From HGM04593 sp045660825 (GTDB lineage Bacteria > Bacteroidota > Bacteroidia > Bacteroidales > Bacteroidaceae): 64,000 bases of DNA. The stretch is taken from the NCBI GenBank assembly GCA_045660825.1, contig JAZREN010000053.1, positions 91,297-155,296 on the forward strand. The letters are read 5' to 3'. The notes below the pieces were generated by a model, which saw only the letters and a program-made list of their open reading frames with translations, did no database searches and was not told the DNA's origin. Below are positions 33,690 through 42,774 of this stretch, one piece after another (within the stretch, counting starts at the first letter, position 1; each line of letters begins with the position of its first letter). The translations under genes and the position numbers were made by a program.

Positions 33690-34156
33690 AAATAATAATA
33701 TAACTTGAGTTCGATATAAGAATCTATACTAAAATTTAGTGTATTTTGATTCTATATTTGCAATGTCATTGGCTCGTTCATTTCTTAGCGACCCGCACGG
33801 CATGATTTTCATCCATGCTTCGTGCGACCAGCCGCTAATGAACTCGCCGATAACAAAACTAAGTTTTGTCATTCTGAATCGAAGATCTACGCCCGTAGGG
33901 GCCAAAGTCAACCTTGTGTGAGGAATCTCATTTTACGATATTTTTGAGATCCTTTGACAATCCTTGCTTATCGCAACCTACACGGCGCAAACTTCGCCTG
34001 CGCTACGTGTAACCAACTGCTGCAAGCATTGTCGAACTAAGTTTCGTCGCTACGCTCTATCGGGATGACAGGATCGCGATTTGATTTAGCTTATATTGAA
34101 CTCACGTTAATATAAATGACAAGAGGATAGACCAATGAAGTCTATCCTCTTGTCAT
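33690..34156. other. Intergenic region with interspersed repeat
   Basis: 467 bp without a supported gene, between convergent nitroreductase and glsA genes. It contains a small hairpin at 33855-33870 (ACAAAACT/AGTTTTGT type), a short 'cattctgaatcgaagatc' repeat fragment, the second copy of the 127-bp interspersed repeat (33940-34067), and the glsA terminator (34112-34160). Confidence 0.7.
33940..34067 (+). repeat. Interspersed repeat, copy 2
   Basis: Inverted copy of 3804-3930 with few differences. See copy 1 for shared blocks. It is flanked by 'tcgtcgctacgctctatcgg' wording of the same extragenic type. Confidence 0.75.
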
Positions 34157-34160
34157 TTAT
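34112..34160 (-). terminator. Terminator overlapping the glsA stop codon
   Basis: 21-bp perfect stem with CAATGAA loop (arms 34112-34132, 34140-34160). The glsA stop (34157-34159) lies inside the right arm. It may serve both strands. Confidence 0.85.
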
Positions 34161-35146
34161 ACAGGAGCGGGTTGGTGCTCTACCATCACGGCGCGTTCGC
34201 CGTTGAAGATGTGGAGCCGCAATTCTTCCATTATGTAGCGGATGGCGAGCTGTGCCTTCACAGAGTTGCCGGCCTTGTCAATTGGTGGCGCGAATGCGGC
34301 TATACCAAAGATGCCGGGAAGTACACCGATGATACCGCCGCCCACGCCCGATTTGGCAGGTATGCCTGTCCTGAACATCCAGTCGCCTGTGTATTCATAC
34401 ATTCCCACACTGGCAATCATGGATGTTATCTTCTCGCCAAGCGTTGCAGGGAAGACTCTCCTTTTTGTCACAGGGTTATATCCGCCGAAAGCGATGGTCG
34501 CTGCCATGGTAGAGAGCTGTGTGGCTGTCACGCCCAGTGAGCATTGGCGAGTGTACAGGTCGAGCGACATTTCTGGGTCGTCGTATATGCGGTCGTAACC
34601 TTTAAGCAACCATGCGATGGCGCGGTTGTTGTGGTTGCTCACGCTCTCGGACTTGTAGAGCTCGTCTATCAGATGCGGCTCGCTGCCGCACAGCTCGGTG
34701 ATGTTATGCACAATTGTCTCCCACTTCCCGCGGCTGTTGCCAACCGGGCAAACCATACTCACGGCAGATATAGCCCCTGCATTTACCAAAGGGGTAGAAG
34801 GATGCTCGTTCTCCAGCAGTATCGCCAGTATGGAGTTGAAAGGCATTCCGGTTGCGTCTGCACCAATCATGTCGATGATTGTTTCGGGTCCGTACTCCTT
34901 GAGCACCAGCAGTGCCGTTGCTACTTTGGATATTGACTCAATGCCGAACCGATAGTTACAGTCACCCACTGTGAGTACCTCGCCATCCTTCAGGCAAATT
35001 GATATGCCGAAAAGGTCTTTGTCTACATTGGCAAGATATGGTATGTAGTCGGCATTCTTGCCGCCGGTGTTTCCTTTGAAACGCCTGTATGCCTCATAGA
35101 GGGCTGCCTTCAGTTCCTCGCGTGTAATCCTTCTATCCCTGTCCAT
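34157..35146 (-). CDS. glsA: Glutaminase A
   Basis: Hydrolyses glutamine to glutamate plus ammonia. 329 aa of the serine-beta-lactamase-like glutaminase family. The Ser-x-x-Lys catalytic motif is in 'FGIESISKVATALL'. Further family blocks are 'PSTPLVNAGAISAVSMV', 'NNRAIAWLL', 'YTRQCSLGVTATQLSTMAA' and 'IPAKSGVGGGIIGVLPG'. gadB lies 95 bp upstream on the same strand, so gadB-glsA probably form one operon. Ammonia release by GlsA and proton use by GadB together give glutamine-dependent acid resistance and GABA production (family knowledge). Confidence 0.97.
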   Translation of the reverse strand: MDRDRRITREELKAALYEAYRRFKGNTGGKNADYIPYLANVDKDLFGISICLKDGEVLTVGDCNYRFGIESISKVATALLVLKEYGPETIIDMIGADATGMPFNSILAILLENEHPSTPLVNAGAISAVSMVCPVGNSRGKWETIVHNITELCGSEPHLIDELYKSESVSNHNNRAIAWLLKGYDRIYDDPEMSLDLYTRQCSLGVTATQLSTMAATIAFGGYNPVTKRRVFPATLGEKITSMIASVGMYEYTGDWMFRTGIPAKSGVGGGIIGVLPGIFGIAAFAPPIDKAGNSVKAQLAIRYIMEELRLHIFNGERAVMVEHQPAPV

Positions 35147-35241
35147 AATTATTCGTTATTATGTTATTTGTTTTTGTCATCTTTCGCTACGTTCAGTATG
35201 ACAAACTTTTCGTTTTTACCTTTAACCTTTCAGCTTTCAGT

Positions 35242-36666
35242 TCACTTTCCCGTGTGGGTGTAGACTGTACCCTTGACCTTGATGTTGCTCTCGATGCTGA
35301 GGCGCGACGGTGTGGGGTACTGCAGTTTCTCAAGCTCGGCTACTGCAGCCTCGATATCGCCAAGCAACTGGTCGGCCATGTCGCGGCTGAAGCCCTGACG
35401 CACCACAATGCGCATCACGATGGTTGTCTCAAGTGTCTTTGGCAAGGTGTAGGCCGGTACCATCCAACCGTTCTGGCGCAACTTGTCCTGCAAATCGTAA
35501 AGTGTCCATTTGGCCTGCTTTGCATGTTCCTTCTTCATCTCCCAGATGAAGAGCGGGTTGCACACCTCGGTACTGTAGTTCTGGAATGGCTTCATCTTGC
35601 CAATGGCGCTATGCAGGTACTTTGCCACCTCCATTGAGTTGCTCTGTATGTCCTTGTAGCCCTCGAATCCAAGACGTATGAACTGGTAATACTGTCCAAG
35701 AATCTGTGCTGCGGGGCGCGAGAAGTTCAGGCCAACCTGTGTGACATCGGCACCAAGGTAGTTGACGCTGAATGACATGCTGTCGGGGAGGAACTTCTTG
35801 TCTTTCCAGATTACCCAACCCAAACCTGGATATACAAGGCCGTACTTGTGGCCGCTGGTGCTGATGGAGAGTACCCATTTGAGGCGGAAATCCCACTCAA
35901 GTCTGGGGTTGATGAACGGCATGATGAAACCGCCCGATGCTGCATCGACATGGATGGGGATGTCGTAGCCGGTCTTCTTGTTGTACTCCTCGAGTGCATC
36001 GTTGAGGGCCTTGACATCGTCGTTGAGTCCTGTCCAGGTCACACCCATGATGGGCACGACGCAGATGGTGTTCTCGTCGCACATGGCAATGGCGTCCTTG
36101 GGGTCGAGTGTGAGCTTTTCGCTGCTGAGGGGCACGGTGCGCATCTCAATCTGCCACAGCTGTGCGAACTTTTCCCATACTACCTGATAGGCTGCCGAGA
36201 TGACAAAGTTCGGTTTGTCGCAAGGCTTGCCTTGGGCTGTGCGGCGTTTTTTCCATCGTTGCCACGCTGCCACGCCACCAAGCATGCAGGCTTCGCTTGA
36301 ACCTATGCCCAATGCTCCGGCCTTCCACTTGGCCTGCTCGGGGCTGTTCCACAGGTTGGCGATGATGTTGATGCACTTGGCGCACATAACTGCAACGCGG
36401 GGATATTCGGTCTCGTCGATGTAGTTGATGTCAATGGCATCGTTCATCAGCTTGGTGGCGTAAGGATCCATGTATGTTGTCACAAACGTTGCCATGTTCA
36501 AGCGTGGCTGGGTTTGTGCGATAGTCTCGTCCTTCACCATGCGGTAGGCGATTTCGGGAGTGGTTGGGTGCTGTGGTATCTTGTCGCATGGAGCGCTCTT
36601 GAGCATCTCTTCCGAACCGAACACAGGTGCACACATTGTTGTCTTGCAATTTTCTTCTTTCATCAT
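35242..36666 (-). CDS. gadB: Glutamate decarboxylase
   Basis: PLP enzyme converting glutamate to GABA and CO2 while consuming a proton. 474 aa from ATG 36666 (MMKEENCKTTMCAPVFGS); upstream in-frame residues from 36723 look untranslated. The PLP lysine is in 'SISTSGHKYGLVYPGLGW'; substrate-site blocks include 'IGSSEACMLGG' and 'HVDAASGGFIMPF'. Length is close to E. coli GadB (466 aa). The C-terminus ends 'KGTVYTHTGK'; a His near the end matters for pH control in E. coli GadB. It precedes glsA. No GadC-type antiporter is adjacent; the divergent neighbour is an MFS protein. Confidence 0.97.
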   Translation of the reverse strand: MMKEENCKTTMCAPVFGSEEMLKSAPCDKIPQHPTTPEIAYRMVKDETIAQTQPRLNMATFVTTYMDPYATKLMNDAIDINYIDETEYPRVAVMCAKCINIIANLWNSPEQAKWKAGALGIGSSEACMLGGVAAWQRWKKRRTAQGKPCDKPNFVISAAYQVVWEKFAQLWQIEMRTVPLSSEKLTLDPKDAIAMCDENTICVVPIMGVTWTGLNDDVKALNDALEEYNKKTGYDIPIHVDAASGGFIMPFINPRLEWDFRLKWVLSISTSGHKYGLVYPGLGWVIWKDKKFLPDSMSFSVNYLGADVTQVGLNFSRPAAQILGQYYQFIRLGFEGYKDIQSNSMEVAKYLHSAIGKMKPFQNYSTEVCNPLFIWEMKKEHAKQAKWTLYDLQDKLRQNGWMVPAYTLPKTLETTIVMRIVVRQGFSRDMADQLLGDIEAAVAELEKLQYPTPSRLSIESNIKVKGTVYTHTGK

Positions 36667-36826
36667 TCTTCTTTTTAAATGGTTAATAAAATGTTGTTTT
36701 GTGGAAACTGTTGTACCATTCAAACATTGGCTCTGCGTTGATGGTTCGTGGTTTTGATTTTTTTAAGGTTGCAACATTTATGCGCTTGTGCTTGTTATGA
36801 ATCTGTCATAAAAATGAGTTCCGATT

Positions 36827-38071
36827 ATGAAAAAAGATGAGAATGCTACAAAACCGACGTTTATGTCAGGCGTGAATACCGGTAAGGGGGTGATAACAAT
36901 TTGGGCGTTGCTTGGAATATGGTCGGTGGCGGCGCTTACGTCATTGCCCGGTCTGGCCGTTTCGCCCATACTTGAGAAGCTTGCGACAATATTCCCAAAA
37001 GCAACCGACCTTGATTTGCAGTTACTCACCACCTTGCCCTCATTGCTTATAATTCCTTTTATACTTTTTGCGGGTTATATAAGCAATAGGATCGGATATA
37101 TCAAGTTGTTATACATTGGTTTATGGTTGTTTCTTTTAAGTGGTGCATTGTATTTTGTGGCGGGTACGATAGGGCAGTTGGTTGCGGTGAGTGCCATGCT
37201 TGGCGTGGGTGCGGGAATAATAATTCCTTTCTCCACTTCGCTGGTGTCAATGTTCTTCAGTGGCAAGGAGCGTACCAGGCAGTACGGATATGTGTCGGCA
37301 ATAACAAACATTACGCTTGTCATTGCAACGGCTGTTGCAGGCTGGCTTGCCGATGTGCAGTGGCGCCTGCCGTTCCTGGTGTATCTGTTGCCGGTTGTAT
37401 CGATAGTGTTGGTGCCGGCGATAAGGCGTGCCGAGAAGAGCATCGGGCAGCATGGCGGGCAAGGAGATACCGTGGTGCAGAGTGGAGGCCGCATTGAATA
37501 TGTGCCGCTTGTAAAGTACATGCTCTACTATCTGTTCATAACTTATCTTGTTATGGCTGTGAGCATTAACCTGCCGTTTCTGCTTGGCAAATATGGCTAT
37601 GACAGTGGCGTAGTGGGTGTGGTGACATCGGTATTCTTTCTTGCAATGATGTTGCCCGGCTTCTTCATAAACCGCCTGGTGGATATGTTCGGGCGGAATA
37701 TCCTGATATGGTCGCTGCTGCTCATTGCATTGGGCCTGATTGACATTTTCTACAACCATTCGCTGCTGTTTGTGATGATTGGTTGCGTGGCAACAGGCTT
37801 CGGTTATGGCATGGCGCAACCTTATGTCTATGACAGGACTGCGGAGCTGGCGTCGCCCCAACGTGTGACGTATGCGCTTGCATTGCTCATGTCTATGAAT
37901 TATGTGGCGATAGTGATTGCTCCGTTTGTGGTCGATTGGGTGCAGGATTTGCTGGGTGTGAGGGGTGAGCGCTTCCCGTTTGCCTTCAATGCTTTGCTGG
38001 GATTTGCGGCGCTCATTGTGCTGTCATTGATGAATGTGCGTAATAAACGTAGAGAGGAGAGGTATGAATAA
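36827..38071 (+). CDS. MFS transporter
   Basis: 414 aa with about 12 transmembrane segments and a central hydrophilic loop around 'RRAEKSIGQHGGQGDTVVQ' (near residue 205-225). The MFS loop 2-3 signature appears as 'GYISNRIGYIKLLYIG'. It belongs to the MFS_1 drug/sugar efflux type; the substrate is unknown. It diverges from gadB with a 160-bp gap and ends by overlapping the start of the EamA transporter gene by 8 bp, so those two are translationally coupled. A role in glutamate/GABA exchange is possible by position only. Confidence 0.9.
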   Translation: MKKDENATKPTFMSGVNTGKGVITIWALLGIWSVAALTSLPGLAVSPILEKLATIFPKATDLDLQLLTTLPSLLIIPFILFAGYISNRIGYIKLLYIGLWLFLLSGALYFVAGTIGQLVAVSAMLGVGAGIIIPFSTSLVSMFFSGKERTRQYGYVSAITNITLVIATAVAGWLADVQWRLPFLVYLLPVVSIVLVPAIRRAEKSIGQHGGQGDTVVQSGGRIEYVPLVKYMLYYLFITYLVMAVSINLPFLLGKYGYDSGVVGVVTSVFFLAMMLPGFFINRLVDMFGRNILIWSLLLIALGLIDIFYNHSLLFVMIGCVATGFGYGMAQPYVYDRTAELASPQRVTYALALLMSMNYVAIVIAPFVVDWVQDLLGVRGERFPFAFNALLGFAALIVLSLMNVRNKRREERYE

Positions 38072-38975
38072 CTATACGAAAGGTTCGCTCTCGCTGTTCA
38101 CGGCGAGGGTGTTGAGTGGATTGAATGTCAATGCAATGGGCTATCTGCTTCCGCTGTGGATAGCCCCGATAAGCAGTGTGACATTGCGTCTGGTATTTGG
38201 CGCCGTGGTGTTCTGGATTGTGGGCATATTTGCAAAGCCCGAGGTGGTTACGTTCAAGGACAAGATGAAGCTGATACTGCTTGGAGGTGCGGGTATTTTC
38301 GGGTATATGTCGCTCTATGCCGTGAGCTTGAGCCACACTACGCCTGTGAGTTTTGCCATTTTCAATGCGATGCAGCCGCTTTGGGTTGTGGTGGCCTCGG
38401 CGGTTATTTTCCATGAGGGGATAGATGCGCGCAAACTGATGGGAATTGCAGTGGGTTTTGCGGGTGCAATGCTTTGTATATTGGCCGAACCTAACCGTGC
38501 TGTGGCCGACAAACCATTGTTGGGCAACATGTTGTCCATTGCCGCTTCAATAATATATGCGGTGTATCTAGTGTTCTCGGCAAGGATGGTGGGACATCTT
38601 TCGAGAATGACAATTCTGCGTTACACATTCCTATCGGCTGCAGTGGTCGCCTTGTTGTTTACCTGGATATTCGGTTTCTCGGCACCGATGTTCGAAGGTG
38701 GCGTCAAGTCAAAGCCGTTGCTGGTGCTTGCTTTTGTGCTTGTGTTCCCCACGGTGATAACGTATTTCCTTATTCCGATAGGACTCAAATACCTGAACAG
38801 CACGGTTGTTGCAATATATGGATATGTCACGTTGATTGTGGCGTCGGTGGTGTCGTTCATTACCGGTGTGGATAAATTTGAACCTGTGATTCTGCTGTCG
38901 TTGTTGCTCATTGGGGTGAGTATATACTTTGTCGGAGTCAGCGGAACGGAGAAAGGTGCTGGTGGAAGAAATTGA
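38064..38975 (+). CDS. EamA/DMT-family transporter
   Basis: 303 aa from ATG 38064 (MNNYTKGSLSLFTARVL). This ATG lies within the last codons of the preceding MFS gene (ATGAATAA overlap). It has two EamA repeats, about ten transmembrane segments in all: first repeat about 10-135 ('SLSHTTPVSFAIFNAMQPLW'), second about 150-295 ('LKYLNSTVVAIYGYVTLIVA'). Such proteins export amino acids or metabolites. No substrate can be assigned. A 49-bp hairpin (39011-39059) follows. Confidence 0.9.
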   Translation: MNNYTKGSLSLFTARVLSGLNVNAMGYLLPLWIAPISSVTLRLVFGAVVFWIVGIFAKPEVVTFKDKMKLILLGGAGIFGYMSLYAVSLSHTTPVSFAIFNAMQPLWVVVASAVIFHEGIDARKLMGIAVGFAGAMLCILAEPNRAVADKPLLGNMLSIAASIIYAVYLVFSARMVGHLSRMTILRYTFLSAAVVALLFTWIFGFSAPMFEGGVKSKPLLVLAFVLVFPTVITYFLIPIGLKYLNSTVVAIYGYVTLIVASVVSFITGVDKFEPVILLSLLLIGVSIYFVGVSGTEKGAGGRN

Positions 38976-39010
38976 CGCCTTCTATATATAGAATATATAG
39001 AAAATATTTA

Positions 39011-39059
39011 TTAATTTTGCCAAGAAAGGGCTTTGTCCCTTTTTATGGCAAAATTAATG
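39011..39059. promoter_or_regulatory. Long hairpin in the leader of the M6-type protease gene
   Basis: ATTAATTTTGCCA (39011-39023) pairs perfectly with 39047-39059, and an inner AAAGGG/CCCTTT helix extends it. It sits 9 bp before the protease ATG and 36 bp after the EamA stop. No T tract follows, so it may be either a read-through-blocking hairpin or a 5' leader structure. It also covers a TAATTTTG box. Confidence 0.6.
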
Positions 39060-39068
39060 TATTGAATA

Positions 39069-41579
39069 ATGAGAAAATTTTTACTTTTTGTGGTTGCGGC
39101 TTTTGTAATGGTGTCGGCATTTGCTGCGCCTGCTTACCGCAAACCTTTTACCGTGAAGCAGTCGGACGGTACAGAGCTGACAGTGATGCTCACCGGTGAC
39201 GAGGCGCTTCACTATTATGCGACAGCCGATGGCAAGCCTTTGGTCAAGGAGGTGAACGGTGACTATTGCTATGCAAAATTCAGCAATGGTGGTTTTGTAT
39301 CAACAAAGTGCCTTGCGCATAACAGTGCAGTACGCAGCGCTGCCGAGAGAGAGGTGCTGTCATCGATAGACTTTTCAGCAATGAAGGCCGATATTGCAAA
39401 AGCAAGCTGTGTGCGCTCGGTGGCATACAAGGCTGCTGCGCAGAAGGCCGGTTCGCAGATTGTCCCCGAGGGTGATGTGAACATTGCTGTGTTGCTGGTG
39501 CAGTTCAAGGATACAAAGTTTACATATACAAAGGAGGATTTCAACAATATCCTCAATACAAAGGATTATGTATATGAGAATACCATTGCCAACAGCATTG
39601 GCAGTGCACGCGACTATTTCATAGCGCAGTCTGATGGCAAGTTCCGTCCCAATTTTATTGTAACTGACATTGTTACATTGGACAACAATATGTCATACTA
39701 TGGTGGCAATGACAGTAGCGGTGATGACAAGAAACCAACTTACATGGTTAAGGAGGGTATCCAAAAGGCCGATGTTGCCGGCTTTGACTTCGCGGCATGC
39801 GACAACAATAAGGACGGCGAGGTGGAGTTTATCTACTGTATTTATGCCGGATATTCCGAGTCTTATAGTGCCGATGCAAATACTGTTTGGCCACACCAGT
39901 GGCAGCTGAGTGCCCAGGCCGGTACAATTACCGTTGATGGCGTTAAGTGCGACACATACGCCTGCAGCGGTGAGCTTGTATATAATGAGGACTATGAATC
40001 AAAGATTGGCAAGACAATGGCCGGTATCGGTCTCATCTGCCATGAGTTCTCACACTGCCTTGGTTTGCACGATATCTATGATACCACATACGAGAGCGGT
40101 AACTGGGGTATGGACTACTGGGATGTGATGGATCAGGGCAACTATGCTGCCGAGGGTTATGTTCCTGTAGGCTACAGTGCATACCAGAGAGATATGTGCG
40201 GCTGGAGAAATCTTGTTGAGATAAACTCAAAGGATACTTATTCAATGGCGCCTCTTACACAGGGTGGCGTGGGCTACAAGGTAGTGAACGATGCGAACAA
40301 GAATGAGTATTATATTCTTGAGAACCGCAAGCAGGAGGGTTGGGACACCTATCTGTTCGGTAGCGGTATGCTTGTGATTCATGTTGATTATCTTAAGTCG
40401 GCTTGGGACAACAATACCATCAACACGACAAAGAATCACCCACGCTATACATTGATACCTGCCGATAATGAGCTGTTGCCATATTCAAATAGCAATTCAA
40501 GCCAGTTCGTGGCCAGCCTCAAGGGTGATGTGTGGCCTGGAACAAGTGGAAATACAGAGTTGACGAATACCTCAATCCCTGCTGCCAAGGTTTATACAGG
40601 TGGGTATATGAACAAGCCAATCACCAATATCAAGTATCAGAATGACATTATCTCGTTCAACTTTATGGCTGGTACATTTGCCGGTGTTCCCCGAGCGTTG
40701 CCTGCAATTGATGTTACAAGCAATTCGTTTGTTGCGAATTGGGATGCAGTGGAGGATGCGACAGAGTATACGGTTGAACTCTACAAGCAGTCTGGTGCAG
40801 CAAGTGGTGCTGGTGACAAGGAGGTTTTGTTGAGCGAGGATTTCATGAATTGTACAGCCGCAAACAATACTTTGAAAGAGGAGACTATTGATGGCTATAT
40901 GTCTTCAACAGGATGGGAGTGCGAGAATGTATATAGCGAGAGCGGTGTTCTGCGCATTGGCTCGTCAAAGAAATTCGGTACGCTGCTCACTCCTTGGTTA
41001 GAGGCATCGGGTAATATCGTTACAACGCTTGATGCGTCACTTTATAACACTAAGGATGCAGGTGTGGTTCTTACGGTTGAGTATTATGATGAGAGTGTAG
41101 AACTTGTTTCATACGAGGATTTTAATATTACAGGGACAAATGAAAAGATTTCATTCTCGGCAGATGTTGAAGGTCTTTTCTTCGTGGCTCTGCATACTGA
41201 ATCTTCAACCGGTAACAAGCGTGTGAAGGTTGATAATTTAAACGTTTGTAAAGAGACTTCTGTCAAGAGGGAACTTGTAAAAACTGTTACAACTGCAGCT
41301 ACAAGCTATGAGTTCAAGAATCTTGAAGAGGGCGGCGTATACCTTTACAGAGTGAAGGCTTCGGATGGTGACGCTTCATCGGCTTACTCTGATTACGTGG
41401 AGGTAGCGCTCCTTTCTACTGGAATTGACGAGATTGTTGATGACGGCGATTGGTGCGAGGTTTACGCTGTTTCGGGTGTAAAAGTGTATGGTGGCGACAA
41501 AGCCGGCATGCCGGTTCTCTCTAAAGGTGTATATGTTGTTGTAACAGCAACCGGTGCACGTAAAATTGTAATTGAATAA
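39069..41579 (+). CDS. Secreted M6-family-type metalloprotease
   Basis: 836 aa. Signal peptide MRKFLLFVVAAFVMVSAFA. A propeptide-like region follows to about residue 110. The catalytic domain of the M6 (immune inhibitor A-like) type contains zinc motif 'CHEFSHCLGLHD' (H-E-x-x-H-x-x-G-x-x-H/D) near residue 325. After about residue 545 there is a beta-sandwich region and a fibronectin-III-like segment ('SYEFKNLEEGGVYLYRVKAS'). The C-terminal 'EVYAVSGVKVYGG' to 'KGVYVVVT' tail resembles the sorting-like tails of Bacteroidales secreted proteins and the tail of the LRR protein at 4072-6615. It probably degrades extracellular protein. A terminator lies at 41626-41654. Confidence 0.92.
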   Translation: MRKFLLFVVAAFVMVSAFAAPAYRKPFTVKQSDGTELTVMLTGDEALHYYATADGKPLVKEVNGDYCYAKFSNGGFVSTKCLAHNSAVRSAAEREVLSSIDFSAMKADIAKASCVRSVAYKAAAQKAGSQIVPEGDVNIAVLLVQFKDTKFTYTKEDFNNILNTKDYVYENTIANSIGSARDYFIAQSDGKFRPNFIVTDIVTLDNNMSYYGGNDSSGDDKKPTYMVKEGIQKADVAGFDFAACDNNKDGEVEFIYCIYAGYSESYSADANTVWPHQWQLSAQAGTITVDGVKCDTYACSGELVYNEDYESKIGKTMAGIGLICHEFSHCLGLHDIYDTTYESGNWGMDYWDVMDQGNYAAEGYVPVGYSAYQRDMCGWRNLVEINSKDTYSMAPLTQGGVGYKVVNDANKNEYYILENRKQEGWDTYLFGSGMLVIHVDYLKSAWDNNTINTTKNHPRYTLIPADNELLPYSNSNSSQFVASLKGDVWPGTSGNTELTNTSIPAAKVYTGGYMNKPITNIKYQNDIISFNFMAGTFAGVPRALPAIDVTSNSFVANWDAVEDATEYTVELYKQSGAASGAGDKEVLLSEDFMNCTAANNTLKEETIDGYMSSTGWECENVYSESGVLRIGSSKKFGTLLTPWLEASGNIVTTLDASLYNTKDAGVVLTVEYYDESVELVSYEDFNITGTNEKISFSADVEGLFFVALHTESSTGNKRVKVDNLNVCKETSVKRELVKTVTTAATSYEFKNLEEGGVYLYRVKASDGDASSAYSDYVEVALLSTGIDEIVDDGDWCEVYAVSGVKVYGGDKAGMPVLSKGVYVVVTATGARKIVIE

Positions 41580-41625
41580 TATAAACTACCGTCAGCGCTT
41601 TGACAGCGCTGTGGTTTTGGTATTG

Positions 41626-41654
41626 GCCTGCTCTGTAATAGGGGCAGGCTTTTT
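41626..41654 (+). terminator. Terminator after metalloprotease gene
   Basis: GCCTGC (41626-41631) pairs with GCAGGC (41644-41649), followed by TTTTT. A second small AGCGCT-based hairpin precedes it (41593-41611). Confidence 0.75.
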
Positions 41655-42011
41655 GTGTTTTTATGCATGTGTTACTCTGCAATTTTCCAGGACATTTCTG
41701 GATTTACGCTTTGAATTCACGAGCCCTCCTGTTTTCGCAAATCATAATTAAGAACAGAAATAGCAGAGATAGGAGATTGTATAATGCTTTTGTTTTTTCT
41801 CTACTTGTACAGTGACAGGCTTTGGGTGTGCTGCTGTCTGGATGAGGTAAACAAATTAGTATTACCGCTTGTATACGGCAGAAGAGAATCTGCTCGTTCA
41901 CCCCGAGTGAAGGTCTTATTTTGTCCTTGTAATAGTGCTTTTCCCCGTTTAAGATTCTATATGTACATTAATTTGTTGGATAATTCGTTGTGTATTAGTG
42001 TGTTGGCTCTG

Positions 42012-42060
42012 TTTTAAGGCCCTGAGAATCCAAAATTCCTGTTTTCCCCATAATTTTTTC
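42012..42060 (+). repeat. CTGAGAA-type extragenic repeat, copy 1
   Basis: 'ttttaaggccctgagaatcc' then 'aaaattcctgtttt' aligns with the reverse complement of 46341-46387 over about 33 bp with a few differences. Both copies are non-coding and upstream of a gene. Confidence 0.5.
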
Positions 42061-42694
42061 GCGTTTTCCGTAATTATTCTCTTGAGGTTGGTTTACCCGG
42101 CAATTATAGGATGATATATTGAGCTAAAATGAATAATTATTTGGTTCTTTAATAAATACAAATGTAAAATGCAGTGAATATTTGGTGTAACAAATGTAAT
42201 ATTTGTTTGGTGTAATATAGTTTTAGAAAGGGTGGTGTGGTGTATGCTTACTTGCTGTGTATACAAATGTTGTTTTAACTTGACCAGTGTCAAGAGTTTG
42301 TGTTTGGTTTATCAACAGCGAGTTATCAACAGTGTTTATAGCTATATGCAAAATATATACATTTTAATCAAGCGGCATGTAATTTGCTGAAAACCAATGA
42401 TTAATACGCGCGTGGTTGTAGTTTTTGTTATATTATTTTGCTGCTGTTTGTAAATCAAAATGCGTTAATTGCATATTTTACCACTTATTTGCAATGTATA
42501 TATTGGAAAATCAATATATTAGAAGATTTTGTTCAAGTTTGTTGTATATATGTTGTGATGCAGGTTGCTGGATGTTGTGTATCATGGCTGTGCGTGGGTG
42601 AGTGCAGTTGGCGTATTTAATCTGTCAATTTGTTTGGTTTATAAATGTTTTAATATTGTAAATAATAGTGTTTAATATTGTTTCGGTTTATGGT

Positions 42695-42725
42695 TTTGCA
42701 GATTGGTTATTTTGTAATATCTTTG
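42695..42725 (+). promoter_or_regulatory. Promoter of XRE regulator gene
   Basis: TTTG at 42695-42698, 19 nt, then TATCTTTG at 42718-42725; ATG 50 bp downstream. Confidence 0.7.
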
Positions 42726-42774
42726 TAGATGATAAGTGAGAAACATTTGTAACGCGTAAATATTGCATACAATT

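Larger units (their letters stand above)
41580..42774. other. AT-rich 1.2-kb region without genes
   Basis: I find no supported coding sequence. Contents: protease terminator (41626-41654); a CTGAGAA-type repeat (42012-42060) also found inverted near 46341-46387; a direct repeat 'aatatttg...ggtgtaa' twice (about 42178-42222); a CTTGAC/GTCAAG hairpin (about 42282-42297); two TTATCAACA words 14 bp apart (42309-42317, 42323-42331) that differ by one base from the DnaA-box consensus; and the promoter of the XRE regulator gene (42695-42725). The size and base composition would fit an undetected RNA or a protein-binding region. Confidence 0.6.

Noticed and set aside
42300..42335. Chromosomal replication origin (oriC)
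   Set aside because: Only two imperfect DnaA-like boxes, no dnaA/dnaN context, and a dif-type site (terminus feature) lies about 10 kb away.
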